Origin: Leucobacter muris
GTDB lineage: Bacteria; Actinomycetota; Actinomycetes; Actinomycetales; Microbacteriaceae
Reading direction: 5' to 3'
DNA: 64,000 nt
Assembly: GCF_004028235.1 (NCBI RefSeq)
Contig: NZ_CP035037.1
Coordinates: 2,480,001-2,544,000, forward strand
Below, one piece after another: positions 45,725 through 54,631 of the stretch (position 1 is the first letter of the stretch; each line of letters opens with the position of its first letter). The notes beneath the pieces are model-generated. The model saw only the letters and a list, made by a program, of their open reading frames with translations. It did not search any database and was not told where the DNA came from. Both the position numbers and the translations under genes were made by a program.

Positions 45725-47220
45725 CTGGGGCCTCCTTCGGGGTGCGGGGCTGGGACGTGCGCGGGCGCAGCGGGAGTGGGAGCGGGGCGCAGGATGCGCC
45801 GGGCGGCCGCGCGGGCGGCCGGGATGACGGAGGCGAGACCCGTGCCGCCGACCCAGTCCCCGGCGAATGCGACGCCGGGCGGCTCGGACAGGCCCGTGCG
45901 GTCGCTGCCGGTGGCGGCCGACGCTCGGACGGATCCGTTGTCCCACTCTCGGCGGAGCATACCGCGCACGGATGCCGGGTCGAGCTCCATTCCCAGGATG
46001 CGTGAGGCGTCCCGCAGCGCGAGCGCGAGCACCTCCTCGTCCGGCAGCCCGGCGGTCTCGGGGGCGCTGCCCAGGCGCCCGTAGGAGAGCCGCAGCAGGT
46101 GCCGGCCTGGCCCGAGCGATGCGGCACGCGCGGGCCACTTCGCGGTGACGTGGGTCAGGGCCTTCGCGCGGATGCGGGGGACGGCGTCGGCGGCCACCAG
46201 CGCGCCCGTGCCGCGGGGAGCCGCGTCGAGGCGCGGATCGTCGATCGCGAGTGCGACGATCTCGATGCGCGCCTCCGGCTCCGCGTCGGGGGCGCCGAGC
46301 ATCTGCCGGGCCGCGCGCTCCGGAACCGCGAGGATCGCGGCGTCCGCGAGGGCCTCGGTCTCCGCGTCATCGGCGGCGGGGCCGGCGGTGGAACGTGCGG
46401 CGGCGAGGATCCGGATCCCGTCCGCCTCCCCGCGCTCCACCCGCCGCACTCGAGCGCTCGTGCGCACCTCGACGCCCAAGCGCTCGAGTTCATCGGCGAG
46501 CGCGTCGACGAGCTCGCCCATGCCGTCTCGGAGTCCGGCGACGGCTCCGCCCGCCGCGGCGCGGCTGTCGCGCAGCTCGCGGGCGGCTGAGATGAGCGTT
46601 CCGCGGCGCTCGAAGGCCTCGGCGAGGCCGGGCACCGCCTCGACCGGCAGATCGGCGGGGTCGGCGGAGTGCACCCCGAGCACCACCGGGCGTACGAGCC
46701 GGTCGAGCACGCGCGAGCCGAGCCGCGCGCGCACGAGGCGCGCGAGCGTCGCTCCGCGGCCGACCGATCGGGGCAGCAGCGGTTCGAGGGCGGCCCGCAG
46801 CGACCCGCCGATGCCGAGCGCGCGCACGGCGTCGCGGGCGAGCGGCGCGGCGGGGATGCCGACCGTGCCCGCGGCCGGCAGCGGCATCGCGCCGTCGTCG
46901 GCGACCACCCATGAGCCGAGCGGCGCAGGGTTCACGATCTGACCGTCGAGGCCGAGCTCGGTCAGCAGCTCGGCGACGGCGCCGCCCCGCGTCGCGAACG
47001 CCTCGGCTCCGATGTCGAGCGGCACGTCGGCGACGTTCTCGCGGCGCACGCGGCCGCCGAGGCGATCCCGCTCCTCGTAGAGCACGACGCGGGCTCCCGC
47101 GAGCGCGAGCTCCCGAGCCGCGGTGAGCCCCGAGACGCCGCCGCCCACGACGGCGACGGCGATCCCGTCGGCGCGACGGCGGAGGCCGCCCGGCGCGTCA
47201 CCGGATCCGTCAGCGCGCAT
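45721..47220 (-). CDS. hemY: Coproporphyrinogen/protoporphyrinogen oxidase (HemY/CgoX type)
   Basis: FAD-dependent oxidase, 499 aa. Dinucleotide-binding VAVVGGGVSGLTAARELA then EERDRLGGRV; the C-terminal FAD motif reads AFAGDWVGGTGLASVI. In Actinobacteria this family normally acts on coproporphyrinogen III in the coproporphyrin-dependent route, but the partner genes hemH and hemQ are not in this window. Overlaps the hemE gene by 11 bp. Confidence 0.94.
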   Translation of the reverse strand: MRADGSGDAPGGLRRRADGIAVAVVGGGVSGLTAARELALAGARVVLYEERDRLGGRVRRENVADVPLDIGAEAFATRGGAVAELLTELGLDGQIVNPAPLGSWVVADDGAMPLPAAGTVGIPAAPLARDAVRALGIGGSLRAALEPLLPRSVGRGATLARLVRARLGSRVLDRLVRPVVLGVHSADPADLPVEAVPGLAEAFERRGTLISAARELRDSRAAAGGAVAGLRDGMGELVDALADELERLGVEVRTSARVRRVERGEADGIRILAAARSTAGPAADDAETEALADAAILAVPERAARQMLGAPDAEPEARIEIVALAIDDPRLDAAPRGTGALVAADAVPRIRAKALTHVTAKWPARAASLGPGRHLLRLSYGRLGSAPETAGLPDEEVLALALRDASRILGMELDPASVRGMLRREWDNGSVRASAATGSDRTGLSEPPGVAFAGDWVGGTGLASVIPAARAAARRILRPAPTPAAPAHVPAPHPEGGPR

Positions 47221-48328
47221 GCGCGAGCTCCACGATGCGCGTGAGCACGCCGGGGTCGGTCTCGGGCGGGACGCCGTGCCCGAGGTTCAGCACGTGCGCC
47301 GGAGCACGCGATCCTCGTCGCAGCACGTCGTCGAGGTGGGCTTCGAGCCGTGGGGGCGGCGCCCCGAGGTAGGCGGGATCGAGGTTGCCCTGCAGCGGCA
47401 CGGCGTCGCCCAGTCGGCGGCTCGCCTCGTCGAGCGGCGTGCGCCAGTCGACGCCGAGCGCGCCGGCCCCGATCGCGGCGAGCTCTTCGAGCAGGTGCCC
47501 CGAGCCCACGGCGAAGTGGATCGTCGGCACCGTCTCGTCGCGCGCCGCGTAGCCCTCGCGCAGCGGGTGCCGGTACGCGCGGCCGCGCACGGCGTCGAGC
47601 GTGCGGCGGGAGGCGGGGGCCACGTGCTCCCGGTAGTCCGCAGCGCTGAGCGAGCCGGCCCACGAGTCGAAGAGCTGCACCGCGCTCGCCCCCGCGTCGA
47701 CCTGCCCCTCGAGGAAGACGCCGCTCAGCTCGGCCGTCCATTCGAGCAGCTCGCGCCAGACCCGCGGTTCGGCGTGCATGAGCGTGCGGGCCCGCAGATG
47801 ATCGCGTGATGGGCCGCCCTCCACGAGGTAGGCCGCCAGCGTGAACGGGGCTCCCGCGAAGCCGATGAGCGGCGTGCCGCCGAGCTGGGCGACCGTCAGT
47901 CGCACGGCCTCGCGCACCGGGTCGAGGGCTTCCCGCAGGCGGTCCGCGGTGAACTCTGCGCGGCAGCGCGCCACGTCCGCGGCGGTGCGCACGGGCTCGG
48001 CGAACACCGGGCCGCGCCCGGCGACCAGGTCGACCTCGACGCCGGCGAGCTTCATCGGCACGACGATGTCGCTGAAGAACACGGCGGCGTCGACTCCGTG
48101 CCGCCGCACGGGCTGCAGCGTGATCTCGCTCGCGAGTTCGGGATTCACGCAGGCGTCGAGCATACGGTGGTCTGCGCGGATGCTTCGGTATTCGGGCAGA
48201 GACCGGCCCGCCTGGCGCATGAACCAGACGGGCGTGCGCTCCGGCCGGTGGCCGTGGAGGGCGCGGACCAGGGGGGCGTCGCTCGTGCGACCGTCGACGA
48301 GCGGGTGCGAAGCTGGGAGTGAGTTCAT
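47210..48328 (-). CDS. hemE: Uroporphyrinogen decarboxylase
   Basis: 372 aa, first gene of hemE-Y-C-D-B-L. PVWFMRQAGRSLPEYR near the N-terminus carries the substrate-binding Arg residues; GFAGAPFTLAAYLVEGG is also family-specific. ATG at 48328 chosen; upstream in-frame codons cross the palindrome and are non-coding. TATAAG (48344-48349) is a likely -10, overlapping the operator-like palindrome. Confidence 0.96.
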   Translation of the reverse strand: MNSLPASHPLVDGRTSDAPLVRALHGHRPERTPVWFMRQAGRSLPEYRSIRADHRMLDACVNPELASEITLQPVRRHGVDAAVFFSDIVVPMKLAGVEVDLVAGRGPVFAEPVRTAADVARCRAEFTADRLREALDPVREAVRLTVAQLGGTPLIGFAGAPFTLAAYLVEGGPSRDHLRARTLMHAEPRVWRELLEWTAELSGVFLEGQVDAGASAVQLFDSWAGSLSAADYREHVAPASRRTLDAVRGRAYRHPLREGYAARDETVPTIHFAVGSGHLLEELAAIGAGALGVDWRTPLDEASRRLGDAVPLQGNLDPAYLGAPPPRLEAHLDDVLRRGSRAPAHVLNLGHGVPPETDPGVLTRIVELAHAR

Positions 48329-48343
48329 CGGTCGAGATGCTAG

Positions 48344-48349
48344 CTTATA
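48344..48349 (-). promoter_or_regulatory. -10 element of the hemE operon
   Basis: TATAAG on the minus strand, 15 bases before the ATG; overlaps the edge of the 27-bp palindrome. Confidence 0.55.
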
Positions 48350-48374
48350 GATCTGATGTGAAACATCAGATCTA
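48348..48374. promoter_or_regulatory. Perfect 27-bp palindrome between hemE and hemA
   Basis: TAGATCTGATGT, GAA, ACATCAGATCTA: 12-bp arms with a 3-base centre. It covers the -10 region of hemE and lies about 70 bases before hemA, so one dimeric regulator could control both divergent transcripts. Candidate heme- or iron-responsive operator; the protein is unknown. Confidence 0.75.
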
Positions 48375-48443
48375 CTCAGCTTGGCGTGCCGCGCCCGGCA
48401 GACCTCCGAGCCCGATCCCGCCCAGAACACCTCCCGAGAACCC

Positions 48444-49757
48444 ATGCTGCTCTGCCTCACCGTCGATCATCGAAACGCCGACCTGGCGCTGCTCGAGCGG
48501 ATCGAGCGACGCACCGACACGGTGACCGCCGCGCTCAGCGACCCCGAGCTCGCCCGCGGCGCCGTCGTGCTCGCGACGTGCAACCGCTTCGAGGCCTACC
48601 TCGACGCTCCGGGGCTCGCGCCGGAGCAGGCGCTCGACGGCCTCGCGCGGGCGGCCGACCTGGCGCCCGCGGAACTCGCCGCGTCGTGCTCGGTGCACCG
48701 GGGCGACGCCGTCGTCGAGCATCTCTTCGCGGTCTCGAGCGGCCTCGAATCGGTCTCGGTGGGCGAGGGCGAGATCACGGGGCAGGTGCGGCGCGCCATC
48801 GACGCCGCGCGCGCATCGGGACGGTCGAGCACCGAACTCGAGCGGCTCTTCCAGCAGGCCATGGTCGTCTCGAAGCGCATCAAGCACCGCACCGGCCTGC
48901 AGACCCAGGGCCGGTCGCTCGTGCAGCTCGCACTGACCATGGTCGACAGCCGCGTGGGCGACTGGCAGGCCGCCCGGGTGCTGCTGATCGGCACCGGCGC
49001 CTACGCGGGAGCGAGCCTCGCCGCGCTGCGCGCCCGCGGCGCGCGCAGCATCGGGGTCTACTCCCCCTCGGGCAGGGCACGCGCCTTCGCCGACTCGCAC
49101 GGCATCCGACCGGTGGAGCACGACGCGCTCGACGCCGAGCTGTGCGACACCGACCTGGTGGTGGCCTGCAGCACCGTGCACGAGCCGCTGCTCACGCGCG
49201 AGCGCTTCGACGAGACCGTCACCGAGGGCAGCCCGCCGTTCTGCTCCCGCTTCGGCAGGATCGCTCCGCCCGCGCGCAACCGTACCCGGCCCCGGCTGCT
49301 CATCGACATGGGTCTCCCGCGCAACATCTCCACCGACGTCGCCGGCGTCGCCGGCGTCGAGCTGCTCGACCTCGAGACGATCGCGCTGCACGCACCCATC
49401 CCCGAACTCGGAGCCGAGCTCGAGGCCCGGGACATCGTGCGCACCGCCGCCGCCGAGTTCGCGGCTCTGCGCGCCGAGCGGGGCGCCGTGCCGGCTCTGC
49501 GCGAACTGCGGTCGTTCGTGAACGGGATCCTCGAAGAGGAGATCGCGAGGATCCGGGATCGCGAGGCCGTGGACTCGAACAGCGCGGGCGTCGCGGCTGA
49601 GACCGAGGCCGCCCTGCGCCACCTCGCGGGGCGTCTGCTGCACCGGCCGACGGTGCGCCTCCGCGAGCTGGCCCGGGAGGGGCGCGCCGCCGAAGGGGTC
49701 GCCGCCGTCGCCGCGCTTCTCGGCGAGGAACCGGCACGCGGCGGACCAGGATCCTGA
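48444..49757 (+). CDS. hemA: Glutamyl-tRNA reductase
   Basis: First enzyme of C5-pathway tetrapyrrole synthesis, reducing glutamyl-tRNA with NADPH. 437 aa from ATG (MLLCLTVDHRNADLALLERIE). Catalytic Cys in LATCNRFEAYLD; SVGEGEITGQVRRA matches the family GESQIxGQV motif with changes; NADP-binding VLLIGTGAYAGAS. Divergent from the rest of the pathway. Confidence 0.95.
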   Translation: MLLCLTVDHRNADLALLERIERRTDTVTAALSDPELARGAVVLATCNRFEAYLDAPGLAPEQALDGLARAADLAPAELAASCSVHRGDAVVEHLFAVSSGLESVSVGEGEITGQVRRAIDAARASGRSSTELERLFQQAMVVSKRIKHRTGLQTQGRSLVQLALTMVDSRVGDWQAARVLLIGTGAYAGASLAALRARGARSIGVYSPSGRARAFADSHGIRPVEHDALDAELCDTDLVVACSTVHEPLLTRERFDETVTEGSPPFCSRFGRIAPPARNRTRPRLLIDMGLPRNISTDVAGVAGVELLDLETIALHAPIPELGAELEARDIVRTAAAEFAALRAERGAVPALRELRSFVNGILEEEIARIRDREAVDSNSAGVAAETEAALRHLAGRLLHRPTVRLRELAREGRAAEGVAAVAALLGEEPARGGPGS

Positions 49758-49904
49758 TCCCGCACCTCGGACCGCGCCGATCCTGCGGATCCGACGGCAG
49801 CGCCACGGTCCGAAACATCGGCGCACCCCGCGGCACGGGCCGAGCCCCGCGGCCGCACCCGTGTGCCGAGCCCCGGGCCCGCACCCGCCGGCAGCGTCGG
49901 CGGC

Positions 49905-50756
49905 CTACGGCCGGTAGTAGACCGCGACGCGGTGCCCGCCGTGCTCGACCACGTCGACGGGGGTCTCGAAGACGCGCTCCAGCACCTCCGACGTGATGAT
50001 CTCGTCGGGCGTGCCCGAGGCGACGACGCGCCCCTCGGCGAGCGCGACGATCCGGTCGGCGTAGGCGGCCGCGAAGTTCACGTCGTGGATCACCAGCACC
50101 ACGGTCTTGCCGAGCGCGTCGGCGGCCGCGCGCACCTGCCCCATCATGCTCACCGCGTGCCGCATGTCGAGCCCCGTCAGCGGCTCGTCGAGCAGCACGA
50201 AGTCGGTGTCCTGCGCGAGCACCATGGCCACGAAGGCGCGCTGGCGCTGACCGCCGGACAGCTCGTCGATGAACCGGTGCTCGAACCCGGCCAGGTCGAG
50301 GAATGCGATGGCGGCGTGGATCGCACGCTGATCGGTCTCGGTGAGCCGGCCCGCCGAGTGCGGGAAGCGCCCGAAGGTGACGAGCTGCTGCACGGTGAGG
50401 CGCGCCATGAAGTGGTTCTCCTGCTTGAGGATCGACACCACCTGTGCGAGCTGCTTCGACTTGGCCGTGCGCACGTCGAGGCCGCCCACGCTCACGCGCC
50501 CGCTGTCCGGCTCGAGCAGTCGTCCGATGATGGTCAGCATGGTCGACTTGCCGGCCCCGTTCGGGCCGATGAGCGCGGTCACGCCGCCCCGCTCGATGCT
50601 GAGATCGACGGGGCCGAGCACCCGATGGCCGGAATAGGTCTTCTCGACGCCGCGCAGCTCGATGCCCGCGACCGAGCGCGGCGGCCCGTCAGGTGCGGCG
50701 GCGCTCCTAGCGTCGGCCGGGGCTGCCGCCCCGGCTCCGATGTGTGCGTCGGTCAA
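49905..50756 (-). CDS. Siderophore ABC transporter ATP-binding protein (FecE/FepC type)
   Basis: 283 aa from TTG whose last bases overlap the permease stop (TTGA), preceded by GAAAGGGG. Walker A GPNGAGKST, Q-loop, signature LSGGQRQR, Walker B FVLLDEP, and switch His in VLVIHDVNFA. Energises import of ferric siderophore. The first 30 residues are Ala-rich and not conserved. Last gene of the operon; the 49758-49904 spacer has only GC-rich repeats. Confidence 0.93.
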   Translation of the reverse strand: MTDAHIGAGAAAPADARSAAAPDGPPRSVAGIELRGVEKTYSGHRVLGPVDLSIERGGVTALIGPNGAGKSTMLTIIGRLLEPDSGRVSVGGLDVRTAKSKQLAQVVSILKQENHFMARLTVQQLVTFGRFPHSAGRLTETDQRAIHAAIAFLDLAGFEHRFIDELSGGQRQRAFVAMVLAQDTDFVLLDEPLTGLDMRHAVSMMGQVRAAADALGKTVVLVIHDVNFAAAYADRIVALAEGRVVASGTPDEIITSEVLERVFETPVDVVEHGGHRVAVYYRP

Positions 50757-51784
50757 CGCATCCCCTTTCTCAGCAGGACGATGAGGAACAGCAGGCCGCC
50801 CGCGAACTCGATGATCACGGTCACGAGGCCGGCCGCGGCGAACAGGTGCCTGAGCACGAAGGTCGCTCCGAGCAGCGTGACGAGCCCGATGCCGATGGCG
50901 AGCGGGATCGTCTCGGCGTGCGAGTCGCCCCGGGCGAACTGGTACGCGAGGGTCGCGACCAGGAAGCCGTAGAAGGTCATGGGCCCGACCATCGTGGCCG
51001 ACACCGAGACCAGCACCGCCACGAGCACGAGCACGGTGACCACCTCGCGCCGGTAGTTCACGCCCAGCCCGACGGCGACGTCGCGGCCCAGGGCCACGAC
51101 GTCGTAGGTGCGCCGGCGCAGCCACACGAACACGAGGATCGCGCAGACGATGGCGCCCGCGATCGGCAGGTAGTCGGGGTTACCCTTGCTGATGCTGCCG
51201 AAGAGGCGAGCGCTCAGCACGTCGAACTCGCTCGGGGTGAGCGTGCGCTGCATGAAGGTCGACACCGACCCGAAGCCGATCCCGAGCACCACGCCGACGA
51301 GCAGCAGCAGGTGCAGGTTCGCGCGCGTCCCCGAGAACAGCCATCCGTACAGCAGGGTGGCGAACAGCACCATCAGCACGCTCTGGGCGATGATCTTCGG
51401 GATCCCCTCCATGCTCGCGGCCGTCGTGCCGAAGACGAAGACGAGCGCCGTCTGGGTGAGCACGTAGAGCGCGTCGAACCCCAGGATCGAGGGGGTGAGG
51501 ATGCGGTTCGAGGTGGCCGTGTGGAAGAGCACGGTGGCGAGCGCCTGGGCGACGGCGACGAAGGCGATCGTGCCGAGCGACGTGAGGCGCGACTGCACGA
51601 TGACCCAGAACCCCGAGCTGCCCGCGGGCGCCGGCTTGCCGTAGACGAGGATCGCGACGGCGAAGGCCGCCGCAGCCGCGAACACGACGACGACGGGGAG
51701 CGCGTCGCGCCAGCGCGAGGAACGCGACGACGGCGCGAGCGGGGGCTCCCCCGTGCTCGCGAGCCTGACGATGCTGCTCTCCAT
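50753..51784 (-). CDS. FecCD-family siderophore permease (second)
   Basis: 343 aa, about nine membrane helices; family motifs SILGFDALYVLTQTALVF, FGSISKGN and LGRDVAVGLGVNYRRE. It forms the channel with the other permease. ATG start 2 bases after the preceding gene; four-base overlap with the ATPase gene. Confidence 0.92.
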   Translation of the reverse strand: MESSIVRLASTGEPPLAPSSRSSRWRDALPVVVVFAAAAAFAVAILVYGKPAPAGSSGFWVIVQSRLTSLGTIAFVAVAQALATVLFHTATSNRILTPSILGFDALYVLTQTALVFVFGTTAASMEGIPKIIAQSVLMVLFATLLYGWLFSGTRANLHLLLLVGVVLGIGFGSVSTFMQRTLTPSEFDVLSARLFGSISKGNPDYLPIAGAIVCAILVFVWLRRRTYDVVALGRDVAVGLGVNYRREVVTVLVLVAVLVSVSATMVGPMTFYGFLVATLAYQFARGDSHAETIPLAIGIGLVTLLGATFVLRHLFAAAGLVTVIIEFAGGLLFLIVLLRKGMR

Positions 51785-51786
51785 GA

Positions 51787-52956
51787 TCACCTCTCCCGCT
51801 GCCGCAGCAGGAGCGTGACGAACACGACGGCGCCCACGAGGCCGAGCACCATCGAGACCGGGATCTCGAACGGCATGATGATGAGGCGGCCGATGATGTC
51901 GCAGACCACCACGAGCGCGATCCCGCCCAGGCACACCCAGGGCAGATTGCTGCGCACGTTGTCGCCGCGGATCATCGAGACGATGTTCGGCACGACGAGA
52001 CCCAGCAGGGGCAGGAAGCCGACGACCACCGTGGTGACGCCCGCGGCGACCGCCACGAGCGCCGTGCCGCCGATCAGGATCGCCTCGTAGCGCACGCCCA
52101 CGCTCGTCGCCACGTCCTTGCCGAGCCCCGCGACGGTGATGCGATCCGCCATGAGGAAGACCAGGATCGTGACGACCGCGACCACCCACAGCACCTCGTA
52201 GCGGCCGCGCACCACGGCGGTGAAGCTGCCCATGAACCACGTGCCGAGCATCTGCAGCAGGTTGAACTGCGCGGCGAGGAAGGTGGTGAGCGAGCTCACG
52301 ATCGCGCCGAGCATGATGCCGATGAGGGGCACGACGAGCGTGGTGCGGATCACGATGCGTCGCAGGATCAGCATGAACAGCATCGCACCGACGAAGGCGA
52401 AGCAGCTCGCGATCACCATCTTGCCGACGAGCCCGAGCCCCGGCAGCAGCAGCGCCGAGAGCAGCAGTCCGAGCGCCGCCCACTCGGTCGTGCCCGAGGT
52501 GGTGGCGTCGACGAAGCGGTTCTGGGTGAGCATCTGCATCACGAGGCCGCTCGTGGCCATCGCGGCGCCCGCGAGCACGAGCGCGAGGGTGCGGGGCACG
52601 CGGGTGATCCAGAACATCTCCGAGCCGAAGTCGTTGCCCGTGATGTCGTAGACGCCGATCGCGAGCGACGCGGCGAGCAGACCGAGCACGACGACCGCCG
52701 CGACGACGAGCAGCCAGGGGCGCCGCCTCGGCGGGGCGAGCTCGGGGGCCACGGGCCGCGTGCCGCCGATCACCGCCGTGCCACCGGCCTCGGCGCCGGC
52801 GGGGGCCGAGGCGGTGCCGGCGGTCGCGGCGGCGGTCGCGGCGGCGGTCGCGGTGCCGGCGGTCGCGGTGCGGCGGACGCGGCGAGCGGGGCGCCCGTTC
52901 TCGCGAACGGGCGCCCCGCTGTCGGGCCCCTCCGGGGTCATGGCCGAGCGGCTCAT
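51787..52956 (-). CDS. FecCD-family siderophore permease (first)
   Basis: 389 aa. Residues 1-75 are low-complexity Ala/Thr/Gly/Arg, then about nine membrane helices with ITRVPRTLALVLAGAAMA, TSGTTEWAALG and GLVVPNIVSMIRGDN. The ATG at 52956 overlaps the binding-protein stop, but a perfect 16-bp hairpin (52885-52920) lies within the first codons. GTG codons at 52773 and 52752 would skip both hairpin and repeat, so the true start may be downstream. Confidence 0.88.
   Translation of the reverse strand: MSRSAMTPEGPDSGAPVRENGRPARRVRRTATAGTATAAATAAATAGTASAPAGAEAGGTAVIGGTRPVAPELAPPRRRPWLLVVAAVVVLGLLAASLAIGVYDITGNDFGSEMFWITRVPRTLALVLAGAAMATSGLVMQMLTQNRFVDATTSGTTEWAALGLLLSALLLPGLGLVGKMVIASCFAFVGAMLFMLILRRIVIRTTLVVPLIGIMLGAIVSSLTTFLAAQFNLLQMLGTWFMGSFTAVVRGRYEVLWVVAVVTILVFLMADRITVAGLGKDVATSVGVRYEAILIGGTALVAVAAGVTTVVVGFLPLLGLVVPNIVSMIRGDNVRSNLPWVCLGGIALVVVCDIIGRLIIMPFEIPVSMVLGLVGAVVFVTLLLRQRER
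52885..52920 (-). other. Hairpin at the binding-protein/permease junction
   Basis: AGCGGGGCGCCCGTTC and its complement with a TCGC loop, 33 bases after the binding-protein stop. In ABC operons such hairpins stabilise the binding-protein transcript or reduce permease expression. Confidence 0.6.
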
Positions 52957-53954
52957 GCGGCGGAGAATGCCTCCTGGAGCTGCGTGAACAGCTTCGTGTA
53001 GGCCTGGACGCCCTCGGTCAGGTAGAAGTTCGGATCGAGCACCACGATGCGGTCCTGCTGCACGGCGGGCACGTTCTGCAGCGCCTCGGAGTTCTTGATG
53101 AGCTCGTCGGCGGGAGCCGAACCGGCCTCGCGCTCCTCGGGAGCGAACGCGGCGTCGCGGTCGAGCGCCACGATCCAGTCGGGGTTCGAGTCGGCGATCG
53201 CCTCGACGCTGATGTCGTCGCCCTGGTGGTCGTCGGTCGCGCCCTCGACCTCGAGCGCGGGCTTCCAGCCGAGCGCCGGGAACACCGGGCCGAGGCCGCG
53301 GCCCACGACGGGCGCGAGGTAGCCGATCTGGCCGGCCGAGGTGTTGACGGCCATGACGGTGTCGGTGCCGTTGTAGGCCTCCTTCGCACCGGCGATCGCC
53401 TCGTCGAGGCCCTCGTTCAGCTCGGTCGCCTCGTCCTCGTGGTCGAAGATCTGGCCGAGGATCTCGGTCTGGCGCTTGAGCTCGTCGAACTCGTCCTCAT
53501 CGTCGCGGGGAGAGATCTCGATGACCACCGCGTCGGGGTTCTGCTGCTTGATCTGGTCGTAATAGTCGCCGAAGCGGTAGCCGCCGATGATGAGGTCGGG
53601 CTGCTCCGCGACGATCACCTCGAGGTTCGGCTCGCGGTGGTTGCCGACGTTGGCGACCTCGGGGTCGTCGATGTAGTCGGGCCACACCGAGCCCATGACG
53701 TCCTTCGGCACAGCCGCGAGCTCGACGTCCCACTCGTCGAGGGTGTCGAAGATCGTGTTGTCGAGCGCGACGACGGTCTCGGGGTTGACCGGAACCTCGA
53801 CCTCGCCGTGGTTGTCGGTGATGGTGACGGTGGTGGCGTCGGCCGACTCCGCGGGCTCCTCGCCGGCGGGGGCGCTCGATGCGCAAGCCGAGAGGACGAG
53901 TGCGGCGCCCAGGGTCAGCGCGACTGCTGCGCTACGGGTGGTGCGGATGGACAC
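52953..53954 (-). CDS. Iron-siderophore ABC transporter substrate-binding lipoprotein
   Basis: 333 aa from GTG with CAGGAG 9 bases upstream; an ATG at 53993 would add 13 residues and lacks a site. Signal sequence with lipobox LVLSAC; then PBP2 fold with VALDNTIFDTLDEW and PDLIIGGYRFGDYYDQI. Captures ferric siderophore outside the membrane for the two FecCD permeases. Preceded by a possible iron box. Confidence 0.94.
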   Translation of the reverse strand: MSIRTTRSAAVALTLGAALVLSACASSAPAGEEPAESADATTVTITDNHGEVEVPVNPETVVALDNTIFDTLDEWDVELAAVPKDVMGSVWPDYIDDPEVANVGNHREPNLEVIVAEQPDLIIGGYRFGDYYDQIKQQNPDAVVIEISPRDDEDEFDELKRQTEILGQIFDHEDEATELNEGLDEAIAGAKEAYNGTDTVMAVNTSAGQIGYLAPVVGRGLGPVFPALGWKPALEVEGATDDHQGDDISVEAIADSNPDWIVALDRDAAFAPEEREAGSAPADELIKNSEALQNVPAVQQDRIVVLDPNFYLTEGVQAYTKLFTQLQEAFSAA

Positions 53955-54057
53955 TGGTGTTCTCCTGAGGTTGGGCTGGCAAAAAGAAAGCACCGACGCG
54001 GTGCGCGCATCGATGCTTCGCGATCCCGGGCGACGCGATCACGACCCCCCGGAACCT

Positions 54058-54101
54058 CTGAGTAAGCCTATACATACATTCATCTGATGTTCAACCCGAT
54101 T
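54058..54101 (-). promoter_or_regulatory. Promoter and possible iron box of the siderophore operon
   Basis: On the minus strand TTGAAC, 16 bases, TATAGG, the latter inside TATGTATAGGCTTACTCAG, which matches about 13 of 19 positions of the DtxR/IdeR consensus with an intact TAGGCTTAC core. Overlap of box and -10 is what repression by iron would require. Confidence 0.5.
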
Positions 54102-54127
54102 TCGGTTCAGCGTCACGGAAGCCCAGA

Positions 54128-54631
54128 TCAGACGGGCAAAGCGTAGACCATCAAGAGCCTCCGCTCGCCCATCGCGATGAAGTCCCGCTCACGCTCGCGC
54201 ACCCGCTCGAACCCCACGCGCTCGTAGAGCCGCTGAGCGGCCACCATCTGAGAGGCCGTGTGCAGCACCAGCCGGCTCACCCCGCGCTCCCGGGCGAGCC
54301 CCGCGCAGTGCCGCACGAGCAGTTCGCCGATCCCCCGGCCCCGCGCCTCCCGGGCGACGCCGAGCAGCCGCAGATCCATCTCGTCGGCCTCGCTGTCGCG
54401 CTGCAGGCGTCGCCCCGGATGCGGGGTCGTCACGCTGCCGAGCACTGCACCGCTTCCCTGATCAGCGGCAACCCACAGCTGCGCCGTCTCGGCCCGGCCG
54501 CGAACGTCCGCGATCTCGTCGAGGTAGGCGGGATCGAGTCGGTAGTCCCCTCCGTAGGCCGCCCGCATCAGCTCACCCGTCGCGTCGATCTCGTCGACGC
54601 GCATCCTGCGGACCTCTACGCCCGCGGTCAC
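54128..54631 (-). CDS. GNAT family N-acetyltransferase
   Basis: 167 aa GNAT fold. Acetyl-CoA loop LLGVAREARGRGIGELLV, followed by LVLHTASQMVAAQRLYERVGF. GTG start overlaps the upstream membrane-protein stop (GTGA). Substrate cannot be predicted. Confidence 0.92.
   Translation of the reverse strand: MTAGVEVRRMRVDEIDATGELMRAAYGGDYRLDPAYLDEIADVRGRAETAQLWVAADQGSGAVLGSVTTPHPGRRLQRDSEADEMDLRLLGVAREARGRGIGELLVRHCAGLARERGVSRLVLHTASQMVAAQRLYERVGFERVRERERDFIAMGERRLLMVYALPV

Noticed and set aside
49805..49900. Repeated GCCGAGCCCCG motifs after hemA as a mobile element end
   Set aside because: Only two degenerate copies in GC-rich spacer; not distinguishable from background composition.
52815..52870. 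GGCGGTCGCG repeats as a minisatellite or array
   Set aside because: Too short and in frame with the permease gene; better described as a low-complexity leader.
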